Origin: Paraburkholderia sp.
Lineage (GTDB): Bacteria; Pseudomonadota; Gammaproteobacteria; Burkholderiales; Burkholderiaceae
DNA: 64,000 bases
NCBI RefSeq assembly: GCF_024281035.1
Contig: NZ_JAMXLH010000020.1
Span: forward strand, 124,001 to 188,000
Direction: 5' to 3'
Part shown: in pieces, positions 50,161 through 58,600 of the stretch
Layout: every line of letters starts with the position of its first letter
Numbering within the stretch: the stretch's first letter is position 1
Notes under the pieces: model-generated
The model's input: the letters and a program-made list of their open reading frames with translations, nothing else
What the model was told of the DNA's origin: nothing
Database searches by the model: none
Made by a program: the position numbers and the translations under genes

Positions 50161-51366
50161 ATGACTGCGCTTACCGCCGACCAGATGGCCCTCGTCAAGG
50201 CCACGGCACCTGTATTTGCCGAGCACGGCGCCACGATCACGAAGCATTTCTACAAGCGGATGTTCAATGCGCATCCCGAGCTGAAGAACCTCTTTAACCA
50301 GACGCACCAGCAAAGCGGCACTCAGCCCGAGACGCTTGCGCGCGCCGTCTACGCGTACGCGGCGAACATCGACAATCTGGGCGCGCTCGGCGGCGCGGTC
50401 ACGCATATCGCTCACAAGCACGCGAGCCTGAATATCCGTCCCGAGCACTATCCGATCGTCGGGCGCCATCTGCTGGGCGCCGTCGCCGACGTGCTGGGCG
50501 ACGCCGTCGATCAACCGACGCTCGACGCCTGGACGCTCGCTTACGAACAACTCGCGCAGATCATGATCGGCACCGAGGCGAAGCTGTACGACGGCGCGTC
50601 GTGGAGCGGCTTCCGTCCGTTCAAGGTGATCCGCAAGCACGTGGAAAGCAGCGAGATCACGTCGTTCTATCTCGCCCCCGCCGACGGTTCGTCCGCAGGC
50701 GGCTTCCAGCCCGGCCAGTACGTGAGCGTGAAGCGCTTCGTCGACCAGCTCGGCGTCGACCAGCCGCGTCAGTACAGCCTCTCGGATGCGCCGCACGGCC
50801 GCTGGCTGCGCATCTCGGTCAAGCGCGAAGCGGGCCGCGCCGACACGCAGCCGGGCCACGTTTCGAACCTCATGCATGACGGTGTCGAGGCCGGTACCGT
50901 CGTTCACGTCAGCGCGCCGATGGGCGAATTCACGCTCGACCGCTCGAACGACACGCCGGTCGTGCTGATGAGCGGCGGCGTCGGCATCACGCCGATGGCG
51001 TCGATGCTCGCCACGCTCATGATCGAAAGCGACACGCGCCCCGTCACGTTCGTGCACGCCTGCCGCAATGCGAGCGTTCACGCGTTTCGCGACTGGCTGC
51101 ACGAAGTCGCCGATGGCCATCCGAACTTCCGTCGCGCGGTGTTCTACGAGAACGCGAGCGCGCAGGATCGTGCGGGCGTCGATTACGACTTCGAGGGCCG
51201 GCTCGATATCGGCCGCATCGAAGAGGCCGTGCTCGTGCCCAACGCCGACTACTATCTGTGCGGCCCGGTTGCGTTCATGCGCGAGCAGCGTGAAGCGCTC
51301 GTCGCGCGCGGCGTCGACGAGCAGCGCATCCATACGGAGATCTTCGGCTCGGGCATGCTCGATTAA
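50161..51366 (+). CDS. hmp: Flavohaemoglobin, nitric oxide dioxygenase
   Basis: 401 residues, the usual length. The globin domain spans 1-140 (TKHFYKRMFNAHPELKNLFN, haem histidine in the HKHASL region), the FAD domain 150-255 (RQYSLSDAP) and the NAD domain 265-401 (VLMSGGVGITPMASML, YYLCGPVAFM). It converts NO to nitrate using NAD(P)H and oxygen. It is monocistronic, ending at a bidirectional terminator. Confidence 0.97.
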   Translation: MTALTADQMALVKATAPVFAEHGATITKHFYKRMFNAHPELKNLFNQTHQQSGTQPETLARAVYAYAANIDNLGALGGAVTHIAHKHASLNIRPEHYPIVGRHLLGAVADVLGDAVDQPTLDAWTLAYEQLAQIMIGTEAKLYDGASWSGFRPFKVIRKHVESSEITSFYLAPADGSSAGGFQPGQYVSVKRFVDQLGVDQPRQYSLSDAPHGRWLRISVKREAGRADTQPGHVSNLMHDGVEAGTVVHVSAPMGEFTLDRSNDTPVVLMSGGVGITPMASMLATLMIESDTRPVTFVHACRNASVHAFRDWLHEVADGHPNFRRAVFYENASAQDRAGVDYDFEGRLDIGRIEEAVLVPNADYYLCGPVAFMREQREALVARGVDEQRIHTEIFGSGMLD

Positions 51367-51393
51367 ACGCCGTTCGTAGCAGCACAAAAAGCG

Positions 51394-51422
51394 AAAGCCC
51401 CGGCGCGAGCCGGGGCTTTTGC
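51394..51422. terminator. Bidirectional terminator, hmp / aroG
   Basis: Perfect AAAGCCCCGGC / GCCGGGGCTTT arms (51394-51404, 51409-51419) with a GCGA loop. It serves the convergent hmp and aroG. Confidence 0.92.
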
Positions 51423-51471
51423 ACATCTCATTGCCGTGCCGGGCGAGGCACGGGTGAAAAGGATCCGCGGC

Positions 51472-52545
51472 TCAGTTGCCGCTGCCGCGCGCGACGCGGC
51501 GCAGCCTGACGCTTTGCGCGAGCCCTTCGAGCAGCGTCACGCTTTCGTCCCAGGCGATGCACGCATCGGTGATGCTCTGGCCATAGGTGAGCGCGCAACC
51601 TTCTTTCAGGTCCTGGCGGCCCGCCACGAGATGCGACTCGACCATCACGCCGATGATGCGCTCGTCGCCTTCCGCGACCTGGCGGCCGATCTCGGCGCAC
51701 ACGGGAATCTGGTTCTCGTGCTTCTTCGAGCTGTTCGCGTGGCTCGCGTCGATCATCAGGCGCGCGGCGAGTCCGGACTTGCCGATGTCGGCGCAGGCGG
51801 CGTTCACGCTGTCGGCATCGTAGTTCGGGATCTTGCCGCCGCGCAGAATCACATGGCAATCCTCATTACCGGCCGTCGAGACGATGGCCGAATGGCCGCC
51901 CTTCGTGACCGAGAGGAAATGGTGCGGCTGCGAAGCGGCCTTGATGGCATCGACGGCGATCTTCACGTTGCCGTCCGTGCCGTTCTTGAAGCCGACCGGG
52001 CACGACAGGCCCGAAGCCAGTTCGCGGTGCACCTGCGACTCGGTCGTGCGCGCGCCGATGGCGCCCCACGAAACCAGATCGGCGAGGTACTGCGGGCTGA
52101 TCATGTCGAGATATTCGGTGGCGGCGGGCAGGCCCAGGTCGTTCAGACGCACGAGCAGTTCGCGCGCGGTGCGCAGGCCGTCGTTGATCTTGAAGCTGTT
52201 GTCGAGGTACGGATCGTTGATGAGGCCCTTCCAGCCCACCGTCGTGCGCGGCTTTTCGAAGTACACGCGCATCACGATTTCCAGCTCGCCCGCGAAGCGC
52301 GAGCGCATCGGCAGCAGCTTTTCGGCGTATTCGACCGCGGCCTTCGTGTCGTGGATCGAGCACGGGCCGATTACGACGATCAGGCGGTCGTCCATGCCGT
52401 GCAGGATGCGGTGCAGCGCCTCGCGCGTGTCGTGAATCAGGTTCGATGCGGCCTCGGAGCATGGGAACTCGCGGATCAGGTGCGCGGGCGGCGTGAGTTC
52501 TTTGAGTTCCCGAATGCGGACGTCATCGGTATTGTGCGGGGGCAT
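51472..52545 (-). CDS. aroG: 3-deoxy-7-phosphoheptulonate synthase, class I
   Basis: 357 residues, the usual class I length. The conserved blocks IVVIGPCSIHD, RVYFEKPRTTVGWKGLINDP, TTESQVHRELASGLSCPVGFKN and LMIDASHANSSK are intact. It condenses phosphoenolpyruvate and erythrose 4-phosphate, the first shikimate step, and is normally feedback-inhibited by one aromatic amino acid. AGGAG precedes the ATG. The 320-base leader carries a promoter, an aromatic-rich leader peptide and a terminator hairpin that together look like an attenuator. Confidence 0.97.
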   Translation of the reverse strand: MPPHNTDDVRIRELKELTPPAHLIREFPCSEAASNLIHDTREALHRILHGMDDRLIVVIGPCSIHDTKAAVEYAEKLLPMRSRFAGELEIVMRVYFEKPRTTVGWKGLINDPYLDNSFKINDGLRTARELLVRLNDLGLPAATEYLDMISPQYLADLVSWGAIGARTTESQVHRELASGLSCPVGFKNGTDGNVKIAVDAIKAASQPHHFLSVTKGGHSAIVSTAGNEDCHVILRGGKIPNYDADSVNAACADIGKSGLAARLMIDASHANSSKKHENQIPVCAEIGRQVAEGDERIIGVMVESHLVAGRQDLKEGCALTYGQSITDACIAWDESVTLLEGLAQSVRLRRVARGSGN

Positions 52546-52659
52546 GGCGGTTTCTCCTGATCCTGTGCGTAGCGTGCCGGCGGTCGAGCTTTGGCCTGCG
52601 GCGAAATCGGTTTAGATGAAAATTGCTGCTCGGTTGCGTGATAGCTAAAAATGCGGGCT

Positions 52660-52692
52660 AAAAAAAAACCGCCAGGTTCGCTGGCGGTTTTT
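52660..52692 (-). terminator. Attenuator terminator in the aroG leader
   Basis: On the aroG strand AAAAACCGCCAG (52692-52681), loop CGAAC, CTGGCGGTTTTT (52675-52664), then T to 52660: a 12-pair stem with nine T residues. The arm CCGCCAGCG (52687-52679) is also a perfect nine-base complement of CGCTGGCGG at 52741-52733, within the leader peptide gene. The two pairings exclude each other. Confidence 0.85.
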
Positions 52693-52718
52693 CGTGTATT
52701 CGGGTCTTGCACGTGCAA

Positions 52719-52787
52719 TCAACCCTCTCGATCCGCCAGCGGTCTGAGATGCCAGTAAAAGCTAAAGTAAAACTGGTTGGCGAACAT
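52719..52787 (-). CDS. aroG leader peptide (aromatic-rich, 22 residues)
   Basis: ATG at 52787, TGA at 52721-52719. The N-terminal half is MFANQFYFSFYW: four Phe, two Tyr and one Trp among twelve residues; the rest (HLRPLADREG) has none. Its codons 16-19 form the antiterminator arm. Such clusters are the hallmark of attenuation leader peptides (pheL, trpL). The ribosome site is weak (GGAACGCAG region), as in several known leaders. Too short for ordinary gene finders. Confidence 0.75.
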   Translation of the reverse strand: MFANQFYFSFYWHLRPLADREG

Positions 52788-52835
52788 GGCGGACTGCGTT
52801 CCGGAACGTAAGGTTCGTCGAAAAGGTTAATCGAC

Positions 52836-52865
52836 TTTATAACCCGATCGAGTTGGCACTGACAA
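52836..52865 (-). promoter_or_regulatory. aroG leader promoter
   Basis: TTGTCA (52865-52860), an 18-base spacer and TATAAA (52841-52836) each match five of six sigma-70 positions. Transcription would begin near 52829, about 40 bases before the leader peptide. Confidence 0.65.
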
Positions 52866-52964
52866 GTGCTGCGGCGCAAAAACGCGGTATTCGTGCGGCA
52901 ATTGTGAACCAGATGCGGAATTCTCGCATCCGGATGCACAATTTCCGCGTTACCGCGCATGGGA

Positions 52965-52980
52965 TCAAACGGTCAAACGG
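52965..52980 (-). repeat. 8-base duplication across the tldD stop codon
   Basis: Two exact tcaaacgg units (+ strand). The stop TGA of tldD is 52975-52973; a second TGA follows eight bases on in another frame. Confidence 0.8.
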
Positions 52981-54466
52981 TGCCGCCGACAGTCATGCGA
53001 TCGATGCGCAGCGTCGGCTGGCCGACGCCCACCGGCACGCTCTGGCCTTCCTTGCCGCACACGCCCACACCCGAGTCGAGTTTCATGTCGTTGCCGATCA
53101 TGCTCACGTACTTGAGCGACTCGGGGCCGCTGCCGATCAGCGTCGCGCCCTTCACCGGATACGTGATCTTGCCGTTCTCGATCATGTACGCCTCGGAGGC
53201 CGAAAACACGAACTTGCCGTTCGTGATGTCGACCTGACCGCCGCCGAAGTTCACCGCATAGAGGCCGTTCTTCACCGAAGCGATGATCTCCTGCGGGTCC
53301 TTGTCGCCGTTGAGCATGTAGGTGTTGGTCATGCGCGGCATCGGCAGCGCGGCGTACGACTCGCGGCGCGCGTTGCCGGTCACCGGCATCTTCATCAGGC
53401 GCGCATTGAGCGAATCCTGGATATAGCCCTTCAGGATGCCGTCTTCGATGAGCGTCGTGCACTGCGTCGGGTTGCCCTCGTCGTCGATGTTGAGCGAGCC
53501 GCGGCGGTTCGGCAGCGTGCCGTCGTCCACGACTGTCACGCCCTTCGCGGCGACCCGTTCGCCGATGCGTCCCGCGAACGCCGACGAGCCCTTGCGATTG
53601 AAATCGCCCTCGAGCCCGTGGCCGATCGCCTCGTGCAGCAGCACGCCGGGCCAGCCCGGCCCGAGCACGACGGTCATCGCGCCCGCGGGCGCCGGGCGCG
53701 CCTCAAGATTGACGAGCGCCGCGTGAACGGCGTCGTCCACGTACTTCGAGAGCACGTCGTCGGAGAAGTAGCCGTAGTCGAAGCGTCCGCCGCCGCCGCC
53801 GTTGCCGATTTCGCGCCGGCCGTTCTGCTCGGCGATCACGGTCACCGACACGCGCACGAGCGGGCGGATGTCCGCTGCGAGCACACCGTCGCTGCGCGCG
53901 ACGAGCACCACGTCGTATTCGCCCGCGAGCGCCGCCATCACCTGCGTGATGCGCGGATCGCGGCTGCGAGCCATCTGCTCGACGCGTTCGAGCAGCTTGA
54001 CCTTTTCGGTGGCTTCGAGCGAGCTGAGCGGATCGGCCGGCAGATACAGATCGCGGCCAGCGATGCCCTTGAGCGACGTCGCGACCTTGATCTTCTGCTT
54101 GCCGCCACCCGCCTTCGCGATCGAGCGTGTGGCGATGGCGGCCTGGCGGATCGCTTCGGGCGTGAGGTCGTCCGAATACGCGAATGCGGTGCGCTCGCCG
54201 GACACGGCGCGCACGCCGACGCCCTGGTCGATGCTGAAGCTGCCCGATTTGACGATGCCTTCTTCGAGGCTCCACGCTTCGCTGCGCGTGGTCTGGAAGT
54301 AGAGGTCGGCGTAGTCGACGCGATGCGTGAAGATCTCGCCGAGCGTGCGCGTGAGCACCGCCTCGTCGAGGCCGTAAGGCGCGAGGAGCAGGTCCTTCGC
54401 GGTCGCCAGATTGCGAGCGCCCTGGAGGAAATCCCCTCGGGGGAGGCCGGGTTCGATGATGTTCAT
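52973..54466 (-). CDS. tldD: Metalloprotease TldD
   Basis: 497 residues. The zinc motif [11 protein letters not shown] (HExxxH) and the following [20 protein letters not shown] are diagnostic. With PmbA/TldE, TldD forms a peptidase that trims unfolded peptides, including microcin B17 and CcdA in E. coli. It is downstream of a nitrilase-family amidase on the same strand, 117 bases apart; that pairing, and yhdP beyond it, is typical of Burkholderiales. Confidence 0.96.
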   Translation of the reverse strand: MNIIEPGLPRGDFLQGARNLATAKDLLLAPYGLDEAVLTRTLGEIFTHRVDYADLYFQTTRSEAWSLEEGIVKSGSFSIDQGVGVRAVSGERTAFAYSDDLTPEAIRQAAIATRSIAKAGGGKQKIKVATSLKGIAGRDLYLPADPLSSLEATEKVKLLERVEQMARSRDPRITQVMAALAGEYDVVLVARSDGVLAADIRPLVRVSVTVIAEQNGRREIGNGGGGGRFDYGYFSDDVLSKYVDDAVHAALVNLEARPAPAGAMTVVLGPGWPGVLLHEAIGHGLEGDFNRKGSSAFAGRIGERVAAKGVTVVDDGTLPNRRGSLNIDDEGNPTQCTTLIEDGILKGYIQDSLNARLMKMPVTGNARRESYAALPMPRMTNTYMLNGDKDPQEIIASVKNGLYAVNFGGGQVDITNGKFVFSASEAYMIENGKITYPVKGATLIGSGPESLKYVSMIGNDMKLDSGVGVCGKEGQSVPVGVGQPTLRIDRMTVGGTV

Positions 54467-54583
54467 GCGTGCGATGCGTGCGGTATGGAAAGTCCGATAA
54501 GGTAGATTCGGGCGGGGCGCCGCTTTATCAAGCCGGGCTGCCGGTGCGCCGTTGGTCCGGTCGTTTTTGTCGTTTCAGTGCGC

Positions 54584-55423
54584 TCAGTTGCAGTCGAGCA
54601 CGCGATGCCGCCACGCGGGCAGGCTGGCGCGCACGGCGGCGATGCGCTCGAGGTCGATGTCGCCCGCCACGACGCCGCAGCCCTCGTCGAGCACGTCCAT
54701 CACTTCGCCCCACGGGTCGATCAGCATGCTGTGACCCCAGGTGCGGCGACCGTTCTCGTGCTGCCCGCCTTGCGCGGCGGCCAGCACGTAGCACTGGTTT
54801 TCGATGGCGCGGGCGCGCAACAGCGTCTGCCAGTGGGCGCGGCCCGTCGTGTACGTGAACGCCGACGGCACCACCATCAGCGCGCAATCGCCCATGCGGC
54901 GGTACAGCTCGGGAAAGCGCAGATCGTAGCAGACGGACAGGCCGACACGGCCAAATGGCGCATCGAATGTGCGCACCTCGTTGCCTGGGCGGATCGTGCG
55001 CGCTTCGTCGAACGATTCCGCGCCTCTTTCGAAGCTGAACAGGTGGATCTTGTCGTAGCGCGCGACTTCCTCGCCGCGCGGGTCGAAAACGAGCGTCGTG
55101 TTGAGCACGCGGTTTTCGTCCTGGGCCGGGTCGGCCACGCGGAGCGGCAATGTGCCGCCGATCACCCAGACCTGATGTTGCGCCGCCATATCGGCGAGAA
55201 AACGCTGGATCGGGCCGTCGCGCCAGGGCTCGCGGACCTTCAGCTTGTCGCTGTCCTTGTAGCCCATGAAGCAGAAATATTCGGGCAGCAACACGAGCTG
55301 CGCGCCGTTTGCGGCCGCCTCGGCGATCAGGCGCCCGGCTTCGGCGAGATTGCGCTCGGGCTCGGGCGTGCTGACCATCTGCAGCGCGGCGACGCGAAAC
55401 GGCGAAATGCGGGAAAGACTCAT
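54584..55423 (-). CDS. Carbon-nitrogen hydrolase (Nit1-like / deaminated glutathione amidase type)
   Basis: 279 residues from MSLSRISPFRVAALQM. The triad is E48 (LLPEYF), K125 (YDKIHLFSF) and C165 (SVCYDLRFPE). YDKIHLFSFERG and CYDLRFPELYRRM are close to Nit1/YbeM proteins, which hydrolyse deaminated glutathione as a metabolite-repair step. A role in repair is inferred from family only. It lies between yhdP and tldD on the same strand. Confidence 0.88.
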   Translation of the reverse strand: MSLSRISPFRVAALQMVSTPEPERNLAEAGRLIAEAAANGAQLVLLPEYFCFMGYKDSDKLKVREPWRDGPIQRFLADMAAQHQVWVIGGTLPLRVADPAQDENRVLNTTLVFDPRGEEVARYDKIHLFSFERGAESFDEARTIRPGNEVRTFDAPFGRVGLSVCYDLRFPELYRRMGDCALMVVPSAFTYTTGRAHWQTLLRARAIENQCYVLAAAQGGQHENGRRTWGHSMLIDPWGEVMDVLDEGCGVVAGDIDLERIAAVRASLPAWRHRVLDCN

Positions 55424-55646
55424 CGACGGATCTTGAACTGGCTCTGAAACGAGGCCGCGCAAGGCGGCTGGATGGCTGGCGGCGCTGCCGGGCGCCACGT
55501 CGGCCGGCACGGCAGGCGAGGCGGCCGCACGGCTTCGGTCACTGACTCGCGCCCGCTTGTGAGCAACACGCGCAAACTCCGCGCCCGCGAGCGCCCTGAC
55601 CCGAAGCCGCCTGCGACCAGTGCGCCGCGCATGGTGCCGCTTTTCG

Positions 55647-55682
55647 CGTGGCTCATTGCGTGGATTATTGCGCGGATCACTT
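55647..55682 (-). repeat. 12-base repeat x3 across the yhdP stop codon
   Basis: Units cgtggctcattg, cgtggattattg, cgcggatcactt (+ strand). Reverse-strand stops TGA, TAA, TGA recur every 12 bases in one frame; 55679-55677 is the real stop. Confidence 0.88.
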
Positions 55683-58600
55683 CGCGGTGGCGGGCGTCAG
55701 CGGGTTCATCTTACCCTGATCGCCGCGCAGCCGCTCGACGTGCGGTTTGGACCACGGCCCCGTAATCGTGTAGTCGAGCGTGAACGCCGTTTCGATCGTC
55801 CGGGACAGCGCGAAATCGGCAACCAGGGCGCCGAGGCCGATCAGCGGATTGACCACCGCCGCCGCGATGACCCCCGCGCCCGCGCTGAGCGTCGGCACGA
55901 CATGCACATGCAGATCCTGGGTCTGGTGCACGAGGTCCACGGTGCCGGTCATCTGGGCGCGGGCCGGCGCGGCGACGAGCTTGAAATCGTCGGTGCGGCC
56001 GATGCCGTCCCCGATCCGGCTCGTTCCCGTGACGCTCGTGAAGGGCAGGCCTTCGCCGATCACGTCGCGGAAATCCATGGTTGCGAAGCGCGCGACACTT
56101 TGCAGGCTCAGCACACCGAGGAGTTTTGCCAGGCCCGGATCGACGCGCAGGATCTGGCCGTGGCGCAGATCGACCGCGAGGCTGCCGTTGAGTGACGGGT
56201 AATCGATCTTCGTCGGCCCGCCGTGCCAGGCCACCTTGCCCGAGAGCGTGCCTTCGCCGCCCTTGAGCGTGCCCGGCATGCCCGCGCGTTCGAGCAGCGC
56301 GCCCGCGTCGGTCACGTCGAGGCGGAAGTCGAGCGCGGTGCGGCGCGGCGTCGGCATCTCCATGTCCGGGCCGATGTCGCCGACCGTGCGCCAGTTCCCC
56401 GTGGCGCTCAGGTGCGCGGCCGGGTTGGTGATGTCGAGTGCGTCGAGCTGCCAGACCGGCACGCCGTTTTCGTCGAAATTGTGCGCGTTGACCTGCAGGC
56501 GGCCGAAGTCGTGGCCGCGCACGATCAGCTGGTTCACGATGAGGTCGACTGCCGGCATGTTCTGCACCGGCGCCGAGATCGCCTGGCCGAGCAGGTCGTT
56601 TTCGGTGGCGGCGGGCACGACAAGGCGCGCGAGGCGCGCTTCGAGCGTCCCGGGCGACCCGGGGACGGCGCCGGGTTTCCACGAGAGGTGGCCGGAGACC
56701 TGGTTCGACGCGAGGTTCGCCTGCCAGTCCCGGCCGCTGCGCGTGGCGCCGACGACGACGTTTTCCCAGTGGCGCTTGAGCAGCGTGAGCGTGCCGACGT
56801 GGACCGCGAAGCGCGACGGCACGTATTGCGCGAACGCGCCGCCCGGCATGAGCTGGGCGACGGCTGACGAAGCGGCGTCTGCCGGTGCGGCGGCAGCGGC
56901 GGTGGCCGGAGACGTCGTGCTTCGTTCTGGTGCTGACGGGCGGCGGGACGCGGCCGGGTTTGTCTGTGGGTTTGCCTGCACTGCGGCGGCGCTTGAGGAA
57001 GCGCGGCGCTCAGGCGCTGCGCCGCTCGCCGACTGGCGCGCAGCCGTGGCGCTTGCCGCGGGGAGCCCGTAGGTGCCCGGCGCGCTGGACGTGGCGGCGC
57101 TTACGCCCGAAGCACCAGTCGCGACACCAGCAGTACCAGCAGCAGTACCAGCAGCAGTACCAGCATTACCAGCATTACCAGCATTACCAGCAGCATCAGG
57201 CCCAGCACCAGTTGCAGCACCCGCACCCGCACCCGCACCCGCACCCGCACCCGCACCCGCACCCGCACCCGCACCCGCACCCGCACCCGACGCCCCGCGA
57301 ATCTCCAGCACGACGCGCCGCCAGGCATCGGCATCGAAGGCGGGCATGTCGACGGCGGCGATCACGCCTTCCTGAGGCAACTCCAGCGGCCGGTTCATCG
57401 CGATCGCCCCGCGCACCACGTCCGGCACATGCCCCGGGACGCGCCGCAGCACGTAGCGCGCGACGAGCGGACCGAGCGTCACGTCCGCGTGCTCGAACGG
57501 CGCAGGATTCCCCGCGTCGCTGCCGTCGCCCGCGCCGGGCTGCAGTTCGGCGCGCAGCGGCATCGGCGTTCCGGCGGTCTTGCCGAACGGCGCGGGCAGG
57601 TCGAGCGCGAGGTCGGTCAGATCCGAACTCGCCTTCACGTCCGGCAGATGGCCCCGCGCGCCGCGCACGGCGAGCGTATACGGCGCCTGTCCGCTCATGC
57701 GGCCGAGCACGGCGGCCGCCGTGCCGTGCAGATCCAGCCTGCGCGCGGCATCGACGGCGACGTTGCCCGCCACATTGAGCGCGTAGCGGCCGTTTTCGCG
57801 CAGCCCGCCATTCGCGCTCAGCGTGCCGCCGAGAAAACGTGCTGTCAGCCGGTCGGACTGCGCGCTGCGGTTGGTGAAACGCAGACGCCCGGCGAGGTTC
57901 GAAACCGGCGGGATGTTCTCGAACGCAAGCTGGTTGCCCTCGAAACCGATGGCGCCCTGCGCGCGCACCTGCGGCTTCGGTATGCGCGGGATGGTCAGCG
58001 TGAGCGCGAGCGTCGCCGGTCCTTGCGCGCGCACCTTCTCGCCCATGTGTTTCGACATGTAGCCCAGCGAGCTCTTGTTCGCGTAGTCGAGCAGGTCCGC
58101 GAGCGGCCCGCGGCCATTGCCCGCGATGACGAGATCGGAGCCTTTCGTGCCGAGGTCGTCGATGCGGCCGTTCACGTCGCGCAACACGAAGTTGCGATAG
58201 CGGCCGCGCGCGACGTCGAAGCGCAGCTTGTTTTCGTGCAGCTGGAACAGGCCGTCGATGTCGGTGAAGGTGGGCCACACGTTCGGCATGCCGTTGCGCA
58301 GCCTGCGCGGCGGGAATGGCGACGGGTCGAAGCTGCCGCCGGTAAACGGCGCGACGATGCGGAACTGGCCCGCGTCCGGTACGCGCGAATAGGGGAACTG
58401 GGTCAGGTCGCCGTGGACCTCGATCGTGGCGCCGCGCGAGATGCCCGCCTGCAGGCCATGGCCGAGATAGTTGCGCGTGTGCTCGCTCATGCTCGTCGGC
58501 AAGTAGCGCGGAATCGCCTTGACCTGCGCCCGTGCGAAATCGGCCTTCAGGTCGAGCGCGCCGCGTCCGTGGCCGGGATTCGCGTAGCGCGCCGTCATCG

